A DNA stretch of 50,016 nucleotides from a virus: positions 1 through 50,016 of the IMG/VR virus record IMGVR_UViG_3300044961_000373; one strand, given 5' to 3'. The notes below the pieces were generated by a model that was not told the DNA's origin, searched no databases, and saw only the letters and a list, made by a program, of their open reading frames with translations. Below are positions 41,433-48,885 of the stretch, piece by piece. How positions within the stretch are numbered: the stretch's first letter is position 1; each line of letters starts with the position of its first letter. Both the position numbers and the translations under genes were made by a program.

Positions 41433-42671
41433 ATGGCAAATACGCTGGAAAAAGCAATTCGTTCTGTTTTAACAGAAGCAGGTCCAGATTCAATTCCTGG
41501 AAGAGTTGAACCAACACCTGAATTCCATGAAGTTGGGGGATCAACACATGACAATGTTGCTCCAAAATTAGATTATGCTAAAACAATCAAACCGGGACAA
41601 GGAAAACTTCCTAATGCTTCCGGAGGTGGACCGGAAAAGAATCCAACAAAATATAAAAAGAGCGAAGACTTGGATCCTAAAAAGGAAATGAGTGAAGAAG
41701 AAGAAGTTGATGGTGATTCATTAGAAGAGGATTCAGAAAGACTTCCAAATTGGTTAAAAACTCTTGTTTCTGAAAATCTCGAAGAAGAAGAGGAGATTTC
41801 AGAAGAAGATGAAATTTCAGAAGAAGAGGAGATTTCAGAAGAAGATGAAATTTCAGAAGAAGAGGAAGAAGTTGAATTTGAAATTAATGAAGAATATTTC
41901 AACGAAAAACGCGCCGAGGCCTTTTCTGTTGCTGAAGAATCTTTATTGAGCATTTTCGGAGATAATAAATTATCTGAATCTTTCAAGACAAAGTTGGTTT
42001 CTGTTTTCGAAGCTGCTGTCCAAACACAAGTAGAAGTAATCCGAGAAGAATTAGAAGCAAGATATGAATTAGCTCTCAATGAACAAGTGAAAGAAATTTC
42101 AAATGCTCTAGTTGAGAGAGTTGATACATATTTGGATTATGTTGCAGAACAATGGTTGAATGAAAATGAAATCGCAATTGAAAGAAGCATGAAAGCTGAA
42201 TTAACAGAAAGTTTCATGTCAGATTTAAAGAAATTGTTTGAAGAACATTATATTGAAGTTCCAGAAAAGAAATTGGATGTTCTGAATTCTCTCGCTGAAC
42301 AGAATGAAAAGTTGTCTGTACAATTAAATAAAACATTAACTGAATTAATCGAAACGAAAATGTCGTTGAAGGAATATAAAAAGGAAGAATTGATCACAGA
42401 AGCAACTCGTGGAATGATTGATTCAAAGGCATCAAAATTGCGTAAGTTAGCCGAAGCAATTGAATTTGACGATGATTTTGAAGAAAAGATAAATTCATTG
42501 AAAGAAACAGTTAATGGTTCTTCTTCAAAAACATCAAAGAAAACAACACTTACAGAAGATGCAGATAAAGGAAAAGATATGAACGAAAAGGAGAAGAAAA
42601 GCACTTCTGATCCTCTTATCGAACAAACTTTAAATATCTTAAATCGTACAGGTTCTACAATTAAGAAATAA
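41433..42671 (+). CDS. gp22: Prohead scaffold protein gp22 with acidic repeat insert
   Basis: The 412-residue product is much longer than T4 gp22 (269). The N-terminus SVLTE-AGPDS has a good prohead protease site. Residues 117-147 are an acidic tandem repeat of EISEED and EISEEE. The rest (150-370) is helical scaffold-like sequence, e.g. FKTKLVSVFEAAVQTQVEVI and MSDLKKLFEEHYIEVPEKKLD, followed by a charged tail. It forms the core around which gp23 assembles and is then degraded. It lies between gp21 and gp23 as in T4. Confidence 0.92.
   Translation: MANTLEKAIRSVLTEAGPDSIPGRVEPTPEFHEVGGSTHDNVAPKLDYAKTIKPGQGKLPNASGGGPEKNPTKYKKSEDLDPKKEMSEEEEVDGDSLEEDSERLPNWLKTLVSENLEEEEEISEEDEISEEEEISEEDEISEEEEEVEFEINEEYFNEKRAEAFSVAEESLLSIFGDNKLSESFKTKLVSVFEAAVQTQVEVIREELEARYELALNEQVKEISNALVERVDTYLDYVAEQWLNENEIAIERSMKAELTESFMSDLKKLFEEHYIEVPEKKLDVLNSLAEQNEKLSVQLNKTLTELIETKMSLKEYKKEELITEATRGMIDSKASKLRKLAEAIEFDDDFEEKINSLKETVNGSSSKTSKKTTLTEDADKGKDMNEKEKKSTSDPLIEQTLNILNRTGSTIKK
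41781..41873 (+). repeat. 18-bp tandem repeat in gp22
   Basis: Alternating GAAGAAGAGGAGATTTCA and GAAGAAGATGAAATTTCA units give a 36-bp higher period. The encoded peptide is an (EISEE[DE]) series. Copy number could change by slippage. Confidence 0.85.
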
Positions 42672-42712
42672 GAAAGAGTGAAATTGAAATAAAAAACCAA
42701 ACCATCCAAAAG

Positions 42713-42720
42713 GATAAATT
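42713..42720 (+). promoter_or_regulatory. Near-consensus late box GATAAATT before gp23
   Basis: It differs from NATAAATA at the last base and is followed at once by AGGAG and, six bases later, the ATG of the major capsid gene. The imperfect match is surprising for so highly used a gene, so upstream late promoters may contribute. Confidence 0.4.
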
Positions 42721-42731
42721 AGGAGAAAAAA

Positions 42732-44063
42732 ATGTCAGTTATTGATGAATTAAAACAACAACAGTCCCACACAGCCGCTTTGGTTGAAGCATGGTCTGCT
42801 GTTCTGGATCATGAATCTGCTCCGCCGATTGTTAATCACCGCGGGCAGCCGGATTATACCAGAAAAGCTGTTACCGCTCAACTATTAGAAAACACAAAGG
42901 AGGCATTGCTTGAAGAAAGACGCCAACTTCTGAATGAAGCGCCTTCCGCTCCTGCTAATAATATTGGTGGTGGTGCGATTGGAACATGGGATCCTATTCT
43001 GATTTCTCTTGTCCGTCGTGCTATGCCAAATCTTATTGCTTATGATTTGTGTGGTGTTCAACCAATGACAGGTCCTACGGGACTTATCTTTGCGATGAAA
43101 TCGCGTTACATAAATCAAACAGGTGATGAAGCATTATTTAATGAAGCAAAAACAGATTTCTCAGGAACAGGTATTACTGGTGGTGCTGCTCACTCAGGAA
43201 CCTCTCCATTTGATGTGGGTTTTTCAACCGGTACCGGAATTTCGACCGCAAATGCAGAACAGCTTGGATCTGATCCTGCTTTAGATTTCCCTGAAATGGC
43301 ATTCAGCATTGATAAAGTGACTGTTTCAGCACAATCAAGAGCATTGAAATCAGAATACAGCATGGAATTAGCGCAAGATTTGAAAGCAATTCGCGGAATG
43401 GATGCTGAGACAGAATTGGCGAATATTCTTTCTGCTGAAATCTTAACAGAAATCAACAGAGAAATTATCCGCCGTCTGTATAGCATCGCCGTTGTCGGTG
43501 CTCAGTTTGGGACCGCCGTCCCCGGTGAATACAACCTGAACCTTGACTCAAACGGACGTTGGTCTGTGGAACGCTTTAAGGGTCTTCTTTTCCAAGCTGA
43601 CCGTGAAGCAAACGCAATTGCGAAAGAAACTCGTAGAGGACGTGGTAACTTCATCGTTTGCTCTTCTGACGTTGCTTCCGCATTATCTTTGACAGGTGTT
43701 CTTGATTATGCTCCCTCAATTTCATCCAACTTAAATGTTGATGATACAGGAAATACATACGTCGGAACACTTCAAGGAAAATTCCGTGTATATATCGACC
43801 CATATTTCGGTGGTTCTTCAACTCACGAATTATTGGTTGTTGGATATAAGGGTGCTTCTCCGTTTGATGCTGGATTCTTCTATTGCCCATATGTTCCGCT
43901 GCAAATGGTGAGAGCAATCGACCCGAATACATTCCAGCCAAAGATTGGATTCAAAACACGTTATGGAATGGTTGGAAATCCGTTCTGGGGAGCAACACCT
44001 GGGGCATTGACTCCAAATAGTAATCCTTATTTCCGTAAAGTGAAAGTGCTCAATATCAACTAA
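42732..44063 (+). CDS. gp23: Major capsid protein gp23
   Basis: The product has 443 residues (T4 gp23 has 521) and clear gp23 motifs: IGTWDPILISLVRRAMPNLI, YDLCGVQPMTGPTGLIFAMK, AEYSMEL-like (LKSEYSMELAQDLKAIRGMD) and RRGRGNFIVCSSDVASAL. The propeptide should be removed by gp21 after LLNE69, leaving a mature chain starting APSAP. Codon use is less AT-biased at the third position than in its neighbours (TCC, GCC, CGT choices), as expected for the most highly expressed gene. A perfect palindromic terminator follows. Confidence 0.97.
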   Translation: MSVIDELKQQQSHTAALVEAWSAVLDHESAPPIVNHRGQPDYTRKAVTAQLLENTKEALLEERRQLLNEAPSAPANNIGGGAIGTWDPILISLVRRAMPNLIAYDLCGVQPMTGPTGLIFAMKSRYINQTGDEALFNEAKTDFSGTGITGGAAHSGTSPFDVGFSTGTGISTANAEQLGSDPALDFPEMAFSIDKVTVSAQSRALKSEYSMELAQDLKAIRGMDAETELANILSAEILTEINREIIRRLYSIAVVGAQFGTAVPGEYNLNLDSNGRWSVERFKGLLFQADREANAIAKETRRGRGNFIVCSSDVASALSLTGVLDYAPSISSNLNVDDTGNTYVGTLQGKFRVYIDPYFGGSSTHELLVVGYKGASPFDAGFFYCPYVPLQMVRAIDPNTFQPKIGFKTRYGMVGNPFWGATPGALTPNSNPYFRKVKVLNIN

Positions 44064-44090
44064 ATAACAATTCAATTAAACAAAATAATT

Positions 44091-44123
44091 ATGGGAGTCA
44101 AGTTAACTTGACTCCCATTTTTT
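44091..44123 (+). terminator. Perfect palindromic terminator after the capsid gene
   Basis: A 28-bp perfect palindrome (44091-44118; half-site ATGGGAGTCAAGTT) ends in a run of T. It ends the late transcript of gp23. The following 128 bases to 44251 hold two late boxes and otherwise no gene. Confidence 0.92.
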
Positions 44124-44129
44124 CAATAT

Positions 44130-44137
44130 GATAAATA
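44130..44137 (+). promoter_or_regulatory. Late box GATAAATA after the capsid terminator
   Basis: An exact late consensus. The only frame right behind it is ten codons, so it probably serves the tube-fold gene at 44252 together with the next box. Confidence 0.45.
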
Positions 44138-44238
44138 TATGAAGAAAAAATACTATATTATAAACTCTTAAAAATACAACATTTTAAAATCACATTTAAT
44201 TTGATTTTCGACACCTGTTAAAAACATTTTTTTGAAAG

Positions 44239-44246
44239 CATAAATA
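44239..44246 (+). promoter_or_regulatory. Late box CATAAATA before the tube-fold gene
   Basis: The box ends six bases before the ATG at 44252, so the predicted RNA start is the A of the start codon. No ribosome site is present. Confidence 0.65.
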
Positions 44247-44251
44247 TTTTT

Positions 44252-44803
44252 ATGCCAAGAAAAATAGGTGCCGTAGCACGACAAATAGAAAATATCAATC
44301 AATTATCTAACCTAAAATTTGCTTTTAGGATAGAGAGATTTCCAGAAGTTAATTATTTTGTGCAAAGAGCAAATCTTCCAAGTGTTTCTATACAGTCAGT
44401 ATCACAACCGAACCCGTTCATTCCTATTCCGCAACAGGGGGATAGAATGAATTATGAACCACTTTCTATTTCGTTCGTGGTTGACGAATATTTGAAAAAT
44501 TGGATTAGCATTTACCGTTGGATGGAAGGGATTACTTTTCCGCAGAATTTTGAACAGTTTAAGGATATTCGTTTTTCGAACACGACAATAAATCCTGATA
44601 CAGGTAATTTGTTTTCGGATATTACCCTCTCCATTCTCACAAATAAATCAAATCCAAAATTAAATATTTTCTTTAAAAATGCCTTTCCAATATCTCTTTC
44701 TTCAATCAATTTTGATACAACAGAGGTATCGGTTGAATCTGTAATTTGTGAAGTTTCTTTTATTTACAATTATTTTGATATTGAAATTGTTTCGGAAATA
44801 TGA
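44252..44803 (+). CDS. Tail tube-fold protein, gp54/gp19-like
   Basis: The 183-residue product shows the tube fold of T4 gp19/gp48/gp54: KFAFRIERFPEVNYFVQRAN, LPSVSIQSVSQPNPF, then EPLSISFVVDEYLKNWISIY and a C-terminal block FPISLSSINFDTTEVSVESV. The paired segment in T4 gp54 reads similarly (DPLVISFRMD... and IPISVSSPELSYD). gp54 starts tube and sheath polymerisation on the baseplate. It is shorter than T4 gp54 (320), lacking the N-terminal helical part. The place between gp23 and uvsY is not that of T4. It may instead be another tube-like initiator. Confidence 0.65.
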   Translation: MPRKIGAVARQIENINQLSNLKFAFRIERFPEVNYFVQRANLPSVSIQSVSQPNPFIPIPQQGDRMNYEPLSISFVVDEYLKNWISIYRWMEGITFPQNFEQFKDIRFSNTTINPDTGNLFSDITLSILTNKSNPKLNIFFKNAFPISLSSINFDTTEVSVESVICEVSFIYNYFDIEIVSEI

Positions 44804-44809
44804 TATAAT
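44781..44809 (+). promoter_or_regulatory. Host-type promoter TTGAAA-17-TATAAT before uvsY
   Basis: TTGAAA (44781-44786) and TATAAT (44804-44809) are exactly 17 bases apart inside the end of the previous gene. A start seven bases after the -10 would be the A of the uvsY ATG (44816), a leaderless message. It would allow expression before late genes. Confidence 0.7.
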
Positions 44810-44815
44810 ATAATC

Positions 44816-45241
44816 ATGACATTTGACGAAATCATAACAGAATCAGAAAAAGATTTAAGGATGAATCCTGATTTGAGTCAGGAAATGAGGGATGCGCCTT
44901 TAAAAGAGCATAAGTATATAAAGGAATATCACTATAAACAAGCAAAATTGAAGGTGTTAAATACACAAAAGGTAAAATTGGAGAAAAAATTATTCCTTTA
45001 TTATAGTGGTGCTGCGGATGAAGAATTATATAAGCAAAAAGGAACAATTGAATTTAGAATTTTAAAACAAGATATTCAAAAATTCATTGATTCTGATGAT
45101 GAGATGATTGAATTAAAGGAAAAAATAGATTATATACAATCTTGTGTCGATTTGCTAAATGATATCGTTTTTTCTGTTAAACAATTACAATGGAAAGCAA
45201 AAACGGCAATCGAATATACTCAATTTACGAATGGGTCATAA
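44816..45241 (+). CDS. uvsY: Recombination mediator UvsY
   Basis: The 141-residue helical product (T4 UvsY has 137) has the family pattern: FDEIITESEKDLRMNPDLSQ, then KYIKEYHYKQAKLKVLNTQKV, LYYSGAADEELY and FIDSDDEMIELKEKIDYIQ with a terminal WKAKTAIEYTQFTNGS. UvsY loads the UvsX recombinase onto single-stranded DNA coated by gp32. It is followed by uvsW; both act in recombination-dependent replication. A host-type promoter precedes it. Confidence 0.9.
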   Translation: MTFDEIITESEKDLRMNPDLSQEMRDAPLKEHKYIKEYHYKQAKLKVLNTQKVKLEKKLFLYYSGAADEELYKQKGTIEFRILKQDIQKFIDSDDEMIELKEKIDYIQSCVDLLNDIVFSVKQLQWKAKTAIEYTQFTNGS

Positions 45242-45249
45242 ACTATTGA

Positions 45250-46728
45250 ATGAAAATTACATTACAAAAATACAATGAATCTCTAATAAAAATAGAAGCA
45301 GAATTATCTATTTTGAAAGAAATCGGAGATTATTTTACATTTTTCGTCCCCGGCGCCCAATATATGCCTTTGTATAGGATTAAGGCTTGGGATGGGAAGA
45401 TTCGCTTATTTGATTTTAAAACATGTACTTTACCATATGGTCTTCTATGGAAATTAAAAAAATTTACCGAAAATAGTGGTTATGAATTAATCACAAATGA
45501 TTTGGATATCGAAAATTCTTTTTCTAACATAGAAGCTAATGATTTCTTTAAAGCACTCCAACCAACTTCTAAAGGAAAAGAAATATATCCAAGAGAGGAT
45601 CAAATTTATGCGTTTCGTTCAGCAATACAGCGTAAGCGCATTATATTGATTAGTCCTACAGGGTCAGGAAAATCTTTAATCATTTACGCAATAATTCGGT
45701 GGTTAGTTTTTCAAAAAAAGAAAGTGTTGCTAGTCGTACCTTCAACCAGTTTGGTTGAACAAATGTATTCCGATTTTGAGGATTATTCATTAATCAATAA
45801 ATGGAAAGTATCGAAACATTGTCATCGTGTTTACTCAGGAAAAAAATTGGAATCGGATGCTTCCGTAGTTATTTCTACTTGGCAATCAATCTACAAATTA
45901 GGTAAATCTTGGTTTTCACAATTTGATGCCATTATTGGAGATGAAGCACATGGTTTTCAGGCAAAATCTCTTTCTTTAATTATGAAAAAATTGGAAAATG
46001 CCGAGTATAGAATAGGAACAACTGCTACATTACAGGAATCCAAAATTCATAAATTGGTTCTCGAAGGGTGGTTTGGCCCAGCCCGCGAAGTTATAAAAAC
46101 AAAAGAACTTATTGATTTGAAAGCGATTGCTGATGTATCAATAAGTTGCTTAATATTAAAATATCCTAAAGAAGAATGTAAGTTTGTAAAATCCTTGAAG
46201 TATCATGAAGAAATTGAATATATTGCTCAAAACCAAAAAAGAATGAATTTTTTGAAAAATCTTGCCCTTTCTCTTGACGGTAACACATTGATTATGTTTA
46301 AGTTAGTCGATAAACATGGAAAACAAATTTATAAGGAATTGTTAGAAAAGTCAAAAAATAAAATTCCTATCTTTTTCGTTCATGGAAAAATAGACGTAGA
46401 AAATCGTGAAGAAGTCCGTAAAATTGTCGAAAATCAAGAAAAATCAATAATTGTAGCCAGCTCTGGAGTTTTTAGCCAAGGAGTTAATATCCAAAGGATT
46501 CATAACATTATATTAGCTTCTCCAATGAAAAGTATAATTAGAAATAAACAATCAATTGGAAGAGGAACACGTTTGGGACACGATAAAACTGTAGTTAATA
46601 TATATGATATCGTTGATAATTTTGAATATAACAATAATAAAAATTTTGCTCTGGAACACTTTTTTGAGCGTTTGAAAATCTATAATGGAGAAAAATTTGT
46701 CGTAAAGACATATAATATAGCACTATGA
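45250..46728 (+). CDS. uvsW: Recombination helicase UvsW
   Basis: The 492-residue superfamily 2 helicase (T4 UvsW has 503) has motif Q/I region YPREDQIYAFRSAI, Walker A PTGSGKS at 136-142, DEAH at 231-234, motif III GTTATL at 256-261 and motif VI QSIGRGTRLG at 434-443. An N-terminal small domain (1-100) precedes the motor. UvsW unwinds R-loops and branched DNA and shifts replication from origin-driven to recombination-driven. It overlaps the next gene by four bases. Confidence 0.95.
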   Translation: MKITLQKYNESLIKIEAELSILKEIGDYFTFFVPGAQYMPLYRIKAWDGKIRLFDFKTCTLPYGLLWKLKKFTENSGYELITNDLDIENSFSNIEANDFFKALQPTSKGKEIYPREDQIYAFRSAIQRKRIILISPTGSGKSLIIYAIIRWLVFQKKKVLLVVPSTSLVEQMYSDFEDYSLINKWKVSKHCHRVYSGKKLESDASVVISTWQSIYKLGKSWFSQFDAIIGDEAHGFQAKSLSLIMKKLENAEYRIGTTATLQESKIHKLVLEGWFGPAREVIKTKELIDLKAIADVSISCLILKYPKEECKFVKSLKYHEEIEYIAQNQKRMNFLKNLALSLDGNTLIMFKLVDKHGKQIYKELLEKSKNKIPIFFVHGKIDVENREEVRKIVENQEKSIIVASSGVFSQGVNIQRIHNIILASPMKSIIRNKQSIGRGTRLGHDKTVVNIYDIVDNFEYNNNKNFALEHFFERLKIYNGEKFVVKTYNIAL

Positions 46729-47078
46729 AAAATGAAATCCAAATAATCAAGTTAATGAATGGTGAAACCATAATCGCTGATGCGAATTTTGATTCGAAAA
46801 AACCAGGAACAATTATAATAAATGATCCTATGCTTTTGGTTTCTCTAATACACCCATCTGATCCAGAAGTGAGTGGTATTTCTATGCATCGTTGGGTACC
46901 GTTTTATAACGGAGACCTCCATATTAAAAAATCTCTCGTTATAACACATTGTAAAGCACCTAAAGAATTGGAATCTTTTTATCTTTCAGCAAAGGAAAGA
47001 ATTAGTTTAAATCCGGATATTGTTGATGATTCTGCAATATTTCTAAAAGATTATGATGGAAATGGAATAAAGCAATAA
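46725..47078 (+). CDS. Small conserved phage protein, possibly Sm-like
   Basis: The 117-residue product begins QIIKLMNGETIIADANFD, has NDPMLLVSL in the middle and WVPFYNGDLHIKKSLVITHC later. This resembles a family of small proteins in marine T4-like phages whose strands (xKLxNGEEIIxxV... ndPxxl... I.k..Vi) suggest an Sm-like barrel. The function is not known to me. It overlaps uvsW and is followed by the compound regulatory region, so it ends the recombination cluster transcribed from the left. Confidence 0.65.
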   Translation: MKNEIQIIKLMNGETIIADANFDSKKPGTIIINDPMLLVSLIHPSDPEVSGISMHRWVPFYNGDLHIKKSLVITHCKAPKELESFYLSAKERISLNPDIVDDSAIFLKDYDGNGIKQ

Positions 47079-47112
47079 AAGGAAGAACTTTAAAAAGGGA
47101 TTTAATTACCGG

Positions 47113-47130
47113 AAGGACTTAAAGGACTTA
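47113..47130. repeat. 9-bp tandem repeat beside the compound element, right
   Basis: Two perfect copies of AAGGACTTA. This is the counterpart of the 9-bp tandem at 1759-1776, at the same side of the 43-bp element. Confidence 0.55.
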
Positions 47131-47140
47131 TTACTTGAAA

Positions 47141-47183
47141 CGGCTACACTCTCAGAATAACATTTGTCAAGTCATTTGTCAAG
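47141..47183. repeat. 43-bp compound upstream element, right copy
   Basis: It is the inverted counterpart of 1699-1741 with one mismatch. It contains two CATTTGTCAAG units with a 12-bp period (47161-47171 and 47173-47183) directly upstream of the gp55 promoter. Inverted reading gives TTGACA-17-TATTCT, a weak leftward promoter that would run antisense to the preceding gene. Confidence 0.8.
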
Positions 47184-47189
47184 TTTTTT

Positions 47190-47218
47190 TTGACATTTTT
47201 TTTTCAATATGCTATACT
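47190..47218 (+). promoter_or_regulatory. Host-type promoter TTGACA-17-TATACT before gp55
   Basis: A perfect -35 (47190-47195) and TATACT (47213-47218) with a 17-base, T-rich spacer. It should drive gp55, gp47 and gp46 before late transcription begins. The AAAAGGAG site follows in the leader. Confidence 0.85.
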
Positions 47219-47247
47219 AATAGAGTATTCAAAAGGAGAGAATACAT

Positions 47248-47793
47248 TTGAAAAAGAAAAACCATTATTTAAATAATGATGATTTTTTGAAAGCGATCAT
47301 AGAATATAAGGAAATGATTAAAAAAGCCAAGAGTGAAGGAAAAGAAAGACCACCTATTCCAGAATATATTGGTGAATGTTTTTTGTTGATTGCAAACAGA
47401 CTTTCTACAAATCCTAAATATTTTGGCTATACATATAGAGAGGATATGATTGGTGATGCTTTAATAGATTGTGTTAAGTATCTGGATAGATTTGATCCAC
47501 AAAAGAGTAGCAACCCATTTGCTTATTTTACACAATTTATGTATCATGCCTTTATTCGTTGTATAGGAAAAGAAAAACAATTTCAAGATACTAAATTTAG
47601 ATATCTTGAGAACTTGGAATTAATTGGCCAAGTTTCCGAAAAGCAGGCCGGTGATTCAAAGGAATATGATAATACATACGCAAAATTTATTTATGAAAAG
47701 CGCCGCGAATCATCATATGAATTTAGAAAAAACAAAGAAAAGAAGCAAAGAGAAAAGAAGAAGATTATTGGTATTTCACAATTCGAGGTGTAA
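47248..47793 (+). CDS. gp55: Late-transcription sigma factor gp55
   Basis: The 181-residue product (T4 gp55 has 185) starts at TTG with AAAGGAG upstream. Family features are DDFLKAIIEYKEMIKKAKSE, then PPIPEYIGECFLLIANRLST, YREDMIGDALIDCVKYLDRF and NPFAYFTQFMYHAFIRCIGKEKQ, which correspond to sigma region 2. It directs host RNA polymerase to the TATAAATA-type late boxes found throughout this window. The stop is followed at once by the gp47 ATG. Confidence 0.95.
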   Translation: MKKKNHYLNNDDFLKAIIEYKEMIKKAKSEGKERPPIPEYIGECFLLIANRLSTNPKYFGYTYREDMIGDALIDCVKYLDRFDPQKSSNPFAYFTQFMYHAFIRCIGKEKQFQDTKFRYLENLELIGQVSEKQAGDSKEYDNTYAKFIYEKRRESSYEFRKNKEKKQREKKKIIGISQFEV

Positions 47794-48882
47794 ATGAGTA
47801 AAATTGCTCTAATCACAGATTTACATTTTGGAGTAAGAAATGATTCATTAATTTATTTAAATTATTTTGAAAAATTTTATAAAGAACAATTTTTTCCATA
47901 TTTAATTGAAAATGGTATAGGGACAATAATTAATCTAGGAGATACTTTTGATAGAAGAAAATTTATTTCCTTTAATACATTGCGTAGGGCAAAGGAAATG
48001 TTTTTTGATGTGGCGTTTGAAAATGGAATTACGATTCATACTATTATTGGAAATCATGATACGACATATAAGAACACAAATGAATTAAATGGTCCTGACC
48101 AACTGTTGAGAGAATATACCAATATACACATATATTCAGAACCGGAAGAAATTGATTTATTTTGTACTGGTGAATTATTTGCGTTCATACCTTGGATTAC
48201 TGCGGATAATCAAGAAAAGGTGTTGAAATTTATTCAAGATACAAAGGCAAAAATTGCTTTTGGACATTTTGAATTGAATGGTTATGAAGTGTTGCGAGGT
48301 ATTAAAATGGAACATGGAATGGAACCAGATATTCTTTCAAAATTTGAAGCCGTTTTTTCTGGGCATTTCCATTCAAAGCATGATAAACGAAATATATATT
48401 ATTTAGGTACACCTTATGAACTATATTTTTCGGACCTTTATGATAACAAAGGATTTCATATTTTCGATACAGAAACGAGAGAATTGGAATTTATAATTAA
48501 TCCGAGAAGACTGTTTCATAGAATTTATTATGATGATAAAGGAAAAACGTATCAAGAAGTTGTAAAAAAGGTTGATTATTTGCAATACAAAGATACATAT
48601 GTAAAAGTTGTGGTTGTGAGAAAAACGAATAATTTATTTTTGGAAAAATTTTTGGATAAATTATATTCTGCTTCTCCTGTTGATGTTAAAGTTGTGGATG
48701 AATTTAAAGTAGATATAGAAGGAAATTTATTGGATGATTCTATTAGTTTAGCAGAAGATACATTATCCGTTTTGAATAAGTATGTCGATTCAATAGAATC
48801 TTTGAAAAACAACGAAACGAGAGAAAAATTGAAAAATCTACTTTCGGAATTGTACAAAGAAGCACAAATGATTGAGGAATAA
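47794..48882 (+). CDS. gp47: Recombination nuclease subunit gp47 (Mre11/SbcD type)
   Basis: The 362-residue product (T4 gp47 has 339) carries the metallophosphoesterase motifs in order: TDLHFG (Asp9, His11), NLGDTFDRR, GNHD at 86-89, FGHFEL and SGHFHSKHD. With gp46 it resects DNA ends for recombination and helps degrade host DNA. It is separated from gp46 by three bases. Confidence 0.96.
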   Translation: MSKIALITDLHFGVRNDSLIYLNYFEKFYKEQFFPYLIENGIGTIINLGDTFDRRKFISFNTLRRAKEMFFDVAFENGITIHTIIGNHDTTYKNTNELNGPDQLLREYTNIHIYSEPEEIDLFCTGELFAFIPWITADNQEKVLKFIQDTKAKIAFGHFELNGYEVLRGIKMEHGMEPDILSKFEAVFSGHFHSKHDKRNIYYLGTPYELYFSDLYDNKGFHIFDTETRELEFIINPRRLFHRIYYDDKGKTYQEVVKKVDYLQYKDTYVKVVVVRKTNNLFLEKFLDKLYSASPVDVKVVDEFKVDIEGNLLDDSISLAEDTLSVLNKYVDSIESLKNNETREKLKNLLSELYKEAQMIEE

Positions 48883-48885
48883 GGG

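Noticed and set aside
41573-42079. 168-codon Ser-rich frame antisense to gp22
   Set aside because: It is the shadow of the acidic GAA/GAT-rich scaffold gene; Ser-rich antisense frames are expected there.
44139-44171. Ten-codon frame MKKKYYIINS behind a late box
   Set aside because: The predicted RNA start would fall inside its start codon, and there is no ribosome site.
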